The notes beneath the pieces were generated by a model that had not been told where the DNA came from, searched no databases, and saw nothing but the letters and a program-made list of their open reading frames with translations. From positions 1 to 6,309 of the forward strand of contig JAUVQD010000089.1 in the NCBI GenBank assembly GCA_030598355.1: a stretch of 6,309 bases of DNA. The letters run 5' to 3'. The DNA comes from Actinomycetes bacterium (GTDB lineage: Bacteria; Actinomycetota; Aquicultoria; CAJVYJ01; JAUVQD01). Below, one piece after another: positions 1 through 5,637 of the stretch (position 1 is the stretch's first letter; each line of letters begins with the position of its first letter). The position numbers were made by a program, and so were the translations under genes.

Positions 1-1986
1 CTTCTTGCTTATCGCGCCGGCCAGCCAGCCAACGCCATTGACGATGCCGTCGACAACCTTATAATCAAAAGCATTAGTAAAGTTGCCAATACGTTCGCCA
101 ATTTTGGCAAATTGGTCAATCAGTTTATCGATTATCTTCAGATCAACTTTACCCACCTGCACGCTGGCTTTTTCTCCAATCGTAGCTATGTCATTAATAG
201 CCTTATCAATCACATTAGTATCTGCTTTTCCCACACGCGTGCTGACCTTTTCTCCAATCTGAGCGATTGTTTCAACAACGTGCGGCTTGACTTTGCTATC
301 GTTACCATCTTTTCCAGCAGTTCTTACAGGTGGCGTCACTGGTTTAAATAACCACATGTCGACAAAGATCGCGAACAAGAGCCTCGACACCAAGTCGTTT
401 AACTTGTTAAAAGGCTTACTTACTACCCGGAGCGCCGGCACGATTTTACCTGTTGCGTTCTCAAAAGCATCGTTCGTCACGCTAACACCTTGAGCAACCA
501 ATGCAAGTCCCTTGCTTGCCTGGATATAGAACCAGTCAAAGTCATAAGTGCGTCTCTTATGGGGAGAGAAGACCGAAAGGGCCAAAACAAACAAGACAGA
601 CGTCACGACCAATATTTGAGTAATACCGAGTAGGCGAGGCAAGACATAAAAACTGGTTTCCTCAGCAGTCAGAGCAAACGGTAAAATACGGACGAAAAAT
701 TGGGGGGCAAGACCGACAGCCACACATAAAGCGGCGACGCTGCCCATAGCGACTAACATATGAGCCGGAGCTTCCGTGACTTTGGCTTCATTGCTTTTAT
801 TGGGCCTGAAAAACCCAAAGTAAGTAAATTTTAGAAACGATAGAAAGGTTCCAACCGCAGCAAGTTCGAGCATCAACTCAATTACTTCGTTTCCTTCCGC
901 GGCCATAAAAATCAATGATTTGCTAATATAACCGGCGAAAAGCGGAACTCCGGAAATAGACAATGCCGCAATGACCGCAACACCGGTTGTTATCGGCATT
1001 TTTTTGAATACTCCGCCCATTTCTGTTAAGTCATTTTTACCGGTTCGATATATGACCGCCCCGATCGCCATAAACAACAATGTTTTATAGAGAATATTAT
1101 TGAAAAGGTGGAGAAGCCCGCCGTCTACACCAAGGGCGCCGCCTAAACCAATGGCAGCTACAATGTAGCCAACCTGACTAATAATATGATATGACAACAA
1201 TTTTCTCGGATTGCTCTGAATCAGAGCCATGGTAACGCCAAATACCGCCATAATGGCTCCCATATAAGCGACGATATCCCATCCGGGCGCCAGTCTGACA
1301 ATAGCGTAAACGGCTGTTTTAGTTGTGTAGACAGACATAAAAATACTACCGGTAAATAAGGCTCTCGGGTATGAATCCGGCAACCAGGTATGGATGAGAA
1401 TAAAACCGGCGTTCATGCCTATCCCAAAGAGAACTAACCCAAAAGCCAAACCGCTTGCCAGGGGGTCGATTGCCAAAGATCCCGTTTGCATAAAATGAAC
1501 CAATATGCCACCGACAAAAACGGCGCCGCCAATAATATGCATGAGTAAATAACGGAACGCGGCCTGTCGAGCCTCGTCGCTTCGATTTAAAAATATCAAA
1601 CCGACTGAAGCGACAGCCATGAGCTCCCAGAAAACATATAAGCTTAAAAGGTCACCTGCGAAAACAGCCCCTAAAGATGTGCCAATGTACCAAAAGGTAA
1701 GCATGTGGTGCCAGGTTTCTTCAACATGAAGCGTATACAATATGGCGAAGAAGCTAATGATTACAAAGATGTATCCGACAAACAAACTGATGCGATCAGC
1801 GTGAAGCAAAGTGATCTTAAACCCAATGAAATCTGTCACCCATGAAGTTTGGTTTTTTAGCATAAAGACATCGACTAATCCAATAAAGGCTATAACCATT
1901 AAATATATTTGTCGGGCTCGGCCCTTGATAAACGGAATAAACACAGAACCGCCTAAGAAGATTAACGCTGGTAAGATCGCGGGCAT
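1..1986 (-). CDS. NuoL/MrpD-like antiporter subunit with repeat-bearing C-terminal extension, third paralog (3' end outside window)
   Basis: The frame is open from ATG 1986 to the left edge, 662 codons without a stop. AAGGAGG lies ten bases before the start, and the start overlaps the upstream stop as TGATG. Residues 1 to about 475 are the antiporter core: TM5 glutamate E121 in FWELMA, GIGMNAGFILIHTWLPDSYP, TM8 lysine K223 in TTKTAVYAIVR, RKLLSYHIISQVGY, HLFNNILYKTLLF (H293, K301) and TM12 lysine K356 in GYISKSLIF. The TTKTAVY and PLFAGYISKS forms match, from memory, a distinct branch often annotated as Na+/H+ antiporter subunit D. In it the TM7 lysine is replaced (N192 here). After the core come YDFDWFY (481-487), a helical linker, a hydrophobic or amphipathic stretch (about 532-547), a charged linker, and three exact 26-residue repeats (577-654). 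The last repeat holds FDYKVVDGIVNG, recalling the C-terminus of NuoL. Core proteins of this family are usually about 500-600 residues, so the extension is notable. The true C-terminus is not in the window. Confidence 0.9.
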   Translation of the reverse strand, partial: MPAILPALIFLGGSVFIPFIKGRARQIYLMVIAFIGLVDVFMLKNQTSWVTDFIGFKITLLHADRISLFVGYIFVIISFFAILYTLHVEETWHHMLTFWYIGTSLGAVFAGDLLSLYVFWELMAVASVGLIFLNRSDEARQAAFRYLLMHIIGGAVFVGGILVHFMQTGSLAIDPLASGLAFGLVLFGIGMNAGFILIHTWLPDSYPRALFTGSIFMSVYTTKTAVYAIVRLAPGWDIVAYMGAIMAVFGVTMALIQSNPRKLLSYHIISQVGYIVAAIGLGGALGVDGGLLHLFNNILYKTLLFMAIGAVIYRTGKNDLTEMGGVFKKMPITTGVAVIAALSISGVPLFAGYISKSLIFMAAEGNEVIELMLELAAVGTFLSFLKFTYFGFFRPNKSNEAKVTEAPAHMLVAMGSVAALCVAVGLAPQFFVRILPFALTAEETSFYVLPRLLGITQILVVTSVLFVLALSVFSPHKRRTYDFDWFYIQASKGLALVAQGVSVTNDAFENATGKIVPALRVVSKPFNKLNDLVSRLLFAIFVDMWLFKPVTPPVRTAGKDGNDSKVKPHVVETIAQIGEKVSTRVGKADTNVIDKAINDIATIGEKASVQVGKVDLKIIDKLIDQFAKIGERIGNFTNAFDYKVVDGIVNGVGWLAGAISKK
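25..258 (-). repeat. Three in-frame tandem 78-bp repeats (26 residues each) in the third antiporter gene
   Basis: The repeat units begin at 258, 180 and 102 (minus strand) and encode residues 577-602, 603-628 and 629-654. Each opens with IGE(K/R), has an aspartate at position 13 followed by an (I/V)D pair at 17-18, and ends in a hydrophobic-polar helix (AINDIAT, LIDQFAK, IVNGVGW). Units 1 and 2 are closest (IGEK.S..VGK.D...ID); unit 3 has diverged to IGERIGNFTNAFDYKVVDG. A partial unit may precede them (VKPHVVETIAQ, residues 566-576). The spacing of small and hydrophobic residues suggests amphipathic helices, perhaps lying on the membrane or along neighbouring subunits. Further copies past the left edge cannot be excluded. 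Confidence 0.85.
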
Positions 1987-2552
1987 CAGTGGTGTTCCTC
2001 CTTAGCCATTATCTTTGGTAAGAACTTTAAAGCCAAACCAAAATAGACAACCGCTAAGGCTGAGAAAATCGACTGCCAACCCGGAATCATCCATGCCGGA
2101 TGGTGTGCTTCTCCGCCATGTTCGCCCCCGCCGGCTTCTTCACCATGCTCTTCAGTAACCGCCCCACCGTGATCATCTTCTTCTCCGTGGTCAGCTGCGG
2201 CGTCATCTTCTTCTTCCTCTGCGTCGTGACTATCTTCTTCGCCACGACCATCTTCCTCTTCATGATCACTCGCGGCTCCATCGTGTTCGTCGCTATCTTC
2301 TTTATGTTCATCGCTCTCTTTTTCTTCCATATCGTGTTCTTCTTCAGAGCCTAATCCTTTTTTATCATGACTGCCCGACCCACCAATCGCATGAATGTCA
2401 GTGGGCTTGTTAATATTGCCGGTCTCTATGCGTCGAAGCTCCGGCACCGCCCAGGCTGTCGCTGTTATGACAGCGGACATTATCGCAACGGCCAGCACGA
2501 CAACCAAAGAAACTATGGCTCTATTTAATTTCTTGCTTACAAATACTGCCAC
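1986..2552 (-). CDS. Small membrane protein with acidic/histidine-rich extracytoplasmic loop; function unknown
   Basis: I do not recognise a named family. The 188-residue product starts at GTG with GGAGGT eight bases upstream. Residues 12-35 form a hydrophobic segment preceded by KKLNR; ATAWA followed by VP could be a signal peptidase site, so this is either a cleaved signal or a first anchor. Residues 62-151 are low complexity: by my count 41 of 90 are Asp or Glu and 12 are His, with few basic residues. After PAWMIPGWQ, a second hydrophobic helix (about 161-178) ends in KFLPKIMAKEEHH. Positive charges flank the N-terminal helix and follow the C-terminal one, so the acidic loop is predicted to face outward. 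It sits between two antiporter-subunit genes, five bases after one and overlapping the next by one base, which argues for a structural or accessory subunit of the same complex. Binding of divalent metals or cation buffering by the loop is inference from composition only. Its reading frame is supported by codon context, two membrane helices and coupling at both ends. Confidence 0.8.
   Translation of the reverse strand: MAVFVSKKLNRAIVSLVVVLAVAIMSAVITATAWAVPELRRIETGNINKPTDIHAIGGSGSHDKKGLGSEEEHDMEEKESDEHKEDSDEHDGAASDHEEEDGRGEEDSHDAEEEEDDAAADHGEEDDHGGAVTEEHGEEAGGGEHGGEAHHPAWMIPGWQSIFSALAVVYFGLALKFLPKIMAKEEHH
1997..2003 (-). promoter_or_regulatory. Shine-Dalgarno AAGGAGG within the end of the acidic-protein gene
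   Basis: AAGGAGG encodes Lys-Glu and the first base of the next Glu in the KEEHH tail of the acidic protein. It is ten bases from ATG 1986, and the stop and start overlap as TGATG. It fixes the start of the third antiporter paralog, whose frame is otherwise open-ended in this window. Confidence 0.85.
2100..2369 (-). other. Low-complexity acidic/histidine-rich coding tract
   Basis: This stretch encodes residues 62-151 of the small membrane protein. It is built from runs of GAA, GAG, GAT, GAC and CAT/CAC codons, seen on the plus strand as repeated ctt/ctc/atc patterns. Glu runs of up to four and repeated (D/E)H and HG pairs occur, but I find no fixed repeat period. Such tracts vary readily in length through replication slippage. 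Confidence 0.85.
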
Positions 2553-2557
2553 TAAAA

Positions 2558-4054
2558 CTAACCTCCAAATAAGAACGAAGTAGCTGACTTCGCCACTGAC
2601 ATTGGCAATCCCGGTACGGCGGCAAAAACACCTAGGATAACTGTCATGGTCGTAGTTGTCAGAATCGGCACCAACATAGTGGGCACCGTTTCAGCTCTAT
2701 TCTTAGGTCTAACCAGCTCTTTTTCTTCTTCAGCCGTTGGCTGCATAAAGAAAGCTCTATAAATAATAGGAAGGAAATAAATTGCGTTCAGAATCGAGCT
2801 ACCTACAAGAACTGCTATAACAATTGGTTTATTGGCTTCTCCAGCGCCAACACCCAAATACCACTTGCTGACAAAACCAGCCAGCGGCGGCAGACCGATC
2901 ATGCCCAAAGCCGCTATCGTAAACGCCGACATGGTTAAGGGCAGACGCCTGCCTATGCCGTTTAATTGGCTAATCTTCTTTTTCCCTGTCTCTTCCGCTA
3001 TGATCCCCGCGCACATAAAAAGCGTACCTTTAGTAAACGCGTGATTAGCAATATGCACCATTGCCCCTACAGCTGCAGCCGGCGCCAAAAGCGCCCCGCC
3101 CAACACAATGTAAGAGAGTTGGCTAATTGTAGAATAGGCCAGTCGTCGCTTTAGATTGTCTGCCCGAGTGGCAATGATCGACGCGGTCAGAATTGTAAAA
3201 GCAGCCAAAGACACCAGTATTACGCCTAAACCAAGCTGAATCAGCAAATCGACGCCATAGATATTGTAAATAAGTCTTAAGACCCCAAAGACACCCGCTT
3301 TAACAACCGCCACGGCATGCAATAATGTGCTCACCGGTGTCGGCGCTACCATGGCTTTGGGTAACCAGTGATGCATAGGCATGATAGCTGCTTTAACACC
3401 AAAACCGATTAGATACATAAAGAAGAGAACTTGCAATAGACCAGCGCCGTTGCTGATATCGAAAATTCCCGGTTGACTGAGCGACAGGTCGCCTGTGACA
3501 AAGTAAGTGACGATAATAGCGACTAAAAGAAAACCTCCGCCGCCAAGCGTGTAGATCAAGTACTTAGCTCCGGCCTTCATTGCTTCCTCAGTGCCTGCAT
3601 GCACAACCAGCGGGTAAGTAAAGAGACTGAGCATCTCGTAGAAGATAAAGAGCGTAAAGAGATTTTCCGAAAATGCTATTCCGAAAGCTGAAAACATAGA
3701 GAGAGCAAAAAAGGCAAAAAACCTTTTCTTTTCGTGCTCATGCTCCATGTAGCCGATTGTATAAATGTTGACCAACACCCACATCGAAGAGGCCACAAGG
3801 CCGAAGAGTAGACCAAGGTCATCAACCCGGAATGTCAGGGACAGATTCTCAACCAGATTAATTACATTTATATAGTATATTTTTCCGTCGAGAGCCCCCG
3901 GCAACATGGTGATAACGGCTAAAAAGGCAACAATACTAGCAATCGTCGACCACAGATTACGCCAGAACGCTTTGTCGCCATTTATAGCTATGAGCACCGC
4001 TGCCAAGCCCGCAACTAAAATAGGTATAACGGGTAAAATGGAACTAACTTCCAC
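2558..4054 (-). CDS. MrpD/NuoL-like proton-conducting antiporter subunit, second paralog
   Basis: This is a complete 498-residue membrane protein of the same H+-translocating antiporter family. The start is GTG, with AGGAG eight bases upstream; an ATG at 4062 is out of frame, and the frame has a stop just upstream, so the start is well fixed. Motifs in order: TM5 glutamate E140 in FYEMLS, TM7 lysine K221 in FGVKAAIMPMHHWLP, HAVAVVKAGVFG with H246 and TM8 lysine K252, LKRRLAYSTISQLSY, HIANHAFTKGTLF (H334, K342), and TM12 lysine K397 in GFVSKWYLGVGA. The HAVAVVKAG form of TM8 resembles NuoL/MrpA more than classical MrpD, while the C-terminal part (SSILNAIYFLPIIYRAFF) is MrpD-like. A short charged cytoplasmic or outer loop, AEEEKELVRPKNR, lies near residues 441-453. 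A 47-nt gap separates it from the upstream antiporter gene. Its last codons, GGA GGT, also form the Shine-Dalgarno of the next gene. All key polar membrane residues are present, so it is probably active. Confidence 0.9.
   Translation of the reverse strand: MEVSSILPVIPILVAGLAAVLIAINGDKAFWRNLWSTIASIVAFLAVITMLPGALDGKIYYINVINLVENLSLTFRVDDLGLLFGLVASSMWVLVNIYTIGYMEHEHEKKRFFAFFALSMFSAFGIAFSENLFTLFIFYEMLSLFTYPLVVHAGTEEAMKAGAKYLIYTLGGGGFLLVAIIVTYFVTGDLSLSQPGIFDISNGAGLLQVLFFMYLIGFGVKAAIMPMHHWLPKAMVAPTPVSTLLHAVAVVKAGVFGVLRLIYNIYGVDLLIQLGLGVILVSLAAFTILTASIIATRADNLKRRLAYSTISQLSYIVLGGALLAPAAAVGAMVHIANHAFTKGTLFMCAGIIAEETGKKKISQLNGIGRRLPLTMSAFTIAALGMIGLPPLAGFVSKWYLGVGAGEANKPIVIAVLVGSSILNAIYFLPIIYRAFFMQPTAEEEKELVRPKNRAETVPTMLVPILTTTTMTVILGVFAAVPGLPMSVAKSATSFLFGG
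2561..2566 (-). promoter_or_regulatory. Shine-Dalgarno GGAGGT encoded by the last two codons of the upstream gene
   Basis: GGA GGT encodes the terminal Gly-Gly of the second MrpD-like paralog and is also a near-perfect ribosome binding site, eight bases before GTG 2552. This supports the GTG start of the acidic protein and suggests tightly linked translation. Confidence 0.8.
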
Positions 4055-4062
4055 CGATACAT

Positions 4063-4067
4063 CTCCT
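4063..4067 (-). promoter_or_regulatory. Shine-Dalgarno AGGAG for the second MrpD-like paralog
   Basis: AGGAG on the minus strand is eight bases from GTG 4054. It lies in the 47-nt gap after the upstream stop codon, the only non-overlapping junction longer than five bases in the window. I see no promoter or terminator hairpin in this gap. Confidence 0.75.
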
Positions 4068-4101
4068 ATTTTTTCGCTTTTGTCTCATATCAAGTCTCAT
4101 T

Positions 4102-5637
4102 TTAAAAATACATTTTGACTACTTCGCTTACCATTCTGTACGGAATGCTAATGTAGATACCGAAACCTAGCGTCGCTGCGGCCAGAGTCACCGTCGGCAA
4201 AAGCATTAGCCAGGAAGGCTCAGCCCGTCTTACTCTTATGGGTGCGCCGCCATCATGAGCCGTTGCCACCGCGTGACCATGGGCATGCTTGCTATCGGCC
4301 TCCTCAGGCAAATCTCCAAACCACGCCCTGATAAGTATGGGGCCGTAATAAACAATATTTAGCAGACCGCTTAAGACCAAAACGCCGACAATTCCATAGG
4401 CCGACCATTGACTGATGTAAGCACTATCTTTTGCTTGCAATGCGCCAAGCGCTAGATACCACTTGCTGAAGAAACCGACAAACGGCGGAATCCCGATCAT
4501 CGAGAGAGCCGCTAAAGTAAACGCCGTCATTGTTACAGGCAATCGCTTAGCGATACCCGATAGATCCTTGAGGTTGCGCAAACCAGTTTGATGAATGATA
4601 ATGCCGGCCGCCAAAAATAATGCGCCTTTCATGAGGGCGTGATTGAAAATATGCAGAACGCCCCCGGTTAAACCCAGTTCTGTCAAGAGCGATATGCCTA
4701 GCATCACATAGCCTATCTGAGCAATAGACGAATACGCCAGCATCCTTTTTAGCTCCGTTTGTACTATCGCCATCAGAGATCCGAATATCATCGTGAAAAC
4801 CGCTAGAGCCAAAAGCAGTTTGGCCATGAATTCCGTGTTAACCACGGCTATCCCGAAAACCCCGTATAAAACTCGGATGGCGCCGTAAGCGCCGGCTTTT
4901 ATCATCACGCCAGAAAGCAAAGCACTGGCTGGAGAAGGCGCAATCGGATGGGCCTCCGGCAACCAAATATGGACAGGAAATATGCCCGCCTTAATACTAA
5001 AGCCAGCCATCAAGAGCCAAAAGAAGAAAGGTGTCAGGGCACTATTCTCGAGCCCCGGAATTCCTTGGCCAAGGAGATCCACCGAGCCTGTCATCTCAAA
5101 GATCGCGGCCGCGGCCAGAATTATTGTCACGCTGCCTACGATAGAAATAAACAGATATTGAAAAGCAGCCCGCTGAGCCTCCGGCGTCCCTTCATGCATG
5201 ACTAGAATTGCCGAAGCGACGGAAAAAACTTCAAAGAATATTAACATGCTGAATAAATTGGCCGTTAGCACAATACCTAACATTCCATAGAGCGACAGCA
5301 GGAGAAAAACATTAAAAAGCGTTTTCTTTGATGTTATATATTCAAGTGAGTAAAGAGAAGCTAAAGTCCAAACCAGCGCTGAAGTTATTGCCAAGAAAAG
5401 CCCAAGCGCGTCGGCGCCAAAAGCCAATTTGACCGGCAAACCAACATTTAGACTAAGGCTCAATTCAGTGCCCTGGTTAAATAGGTAATACAGCCAAGCT
5501 ACGACTCCAAAAGTAGCCATCGTCAGCACCGTAGTCAGCGCGCCGCCAAGCTCTTTAGAATAACGGCTTACAGCAATCACAAGAAGGCAGCCTATAAGCG
5601 GTATTAGTATTGGCAATAAAACGATAGAGCTACCCAC
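4102..5637 (-). CDS. MrpD/NuoM-like proton-conducting antiporter subunit, first paralog
   Basis: This is a multi-spanning membrane protein of the NuoL/M/MrpD family, expected to move H+ (and perhaps Na+) across the membrane within a larger complex. An in-frame ATG lies at 5673, but no Shine-Dalgarno precedes it and it sits well inside nuoN. The GTG at 5637 has AAAAGGA eight bases upstream, overlaps the nuoN stop as TAGTG, and gives an N-terminus (VGSSIVLLPILIPLIG) typical of MrpD, so I chose it (511 residues). Family residues are intact: the TM5 glutamate E136 in FFEVFS, TM7 lysine K216 in FSIKAG, HIWLPEAH, TM8 lysine K247 in GVMIKAGAYG, LKRMLAYSSIAQIGY, HIFNHALMKG (H329, K337), and TM12 lysine K392 in GFFSKWYLALGA. 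About 14 helices are expected. A loop near residues 450-462 is His-rich (KHAHGHAVATAHD), which is unusual. The KWYL-GA and LLN-YY-PI-IRAWF motifs recur in the next gene, suggesting these two are the closest paralogs. The exact partner complex is not shown by the sequence. Confidence 0.9.
   Translation of the reverse strand: MGSSIVLLPILIPLIGCLLVIAVSRYSKELGGALTTVLTMATFGVVAWLYYLFNQGTELSLSLNVGLPVKLAFGADALGLFLAITSALVWTLASLYSLEYITSKKTLFNVFLLLSLYGMLGIVLTANLFSMLIFFEVFSVASAILVMHEGTPEAQRAAFQYLFISIVGSVTIILAAAAIFEMTGSVDLLGQGIPGLENSALTPFFFWLLMAGFSIKAGIFPVHIWLPEAHPIAPSPASALLSGVMIKAGAYGAIRVLYGVFGIAVVNTEFMAKLLLALAVFTMIFGSLMAIVQTELKRMLAYSSIAQIGYVMLGISLLTELGLTGGVLHIFNHALMKGALFLAAGIIIHQTGLRNLKDLSGIAKRLPVTMTAFTLAALSMIGIPPFVGFFSKWYLALGALQAKDSAYISQWSAYGIVGVLVLSGLLNIVYYGPILIRAWFGDLPEEADSKHAHGHAVATAHDGGAPIRVRRAEPSWLMLLPTVTLAAATLGFGIYISIPYRMVSEVVKMYF
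4252..4290 (-). other. Histidine-rich loop in the first MrpD-like paralog
   Basis: These 13 codons encode KHAHGHAVATAHD (residues 450-462 from the GTG start). The loop lies between the helix ending in IRAWFG and the last hydrophobic segment. Four His within 11 residues, near acidic residues (LPEEAD just before), could bind a metal. The loop is not part of the conserved antiporter core. Confidence 0.7.

Noticed and set aside
112..493. Two short plus-strand open frames near the left end
   Set aside because: Both lie antisense to the C-terminal extension of the third antiporter gene, which is open throughout. The in-frame 26-residue repeats on the minus strand show which strand is coded.
2087..2311. 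Minus-strand Lys/Met-rich frame overlapping the acidic tract
   Set aside because: It is a frame-shifted reading of the same GAA/GAT-rich DNA. The acidic frame has membrane helices and coupled junctions; this one has neither.
2100..2354. Plus-strand Phe-rich hydrophobic reading frame
   Set aside because: It is the antisense of the GAA/GAC-rich acidic tract, which reads as Phe and Val codons on the other strand. It has no ribosome binding site and lies wholly inside a well-supported gene.
4055..4101. Direct repeat ATGAGAC (4082-4088 and 4094-4100) and a possible 18-codon leader frame starting at 4100 in the gap between the two MrpD-like genes
   Set aside because: A seven-base repeat in a short A-rich gap is easily chance. 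The leader frame has no Shine-Dalgarno and its peptide shows no attenuator-like codon run or hairpin.
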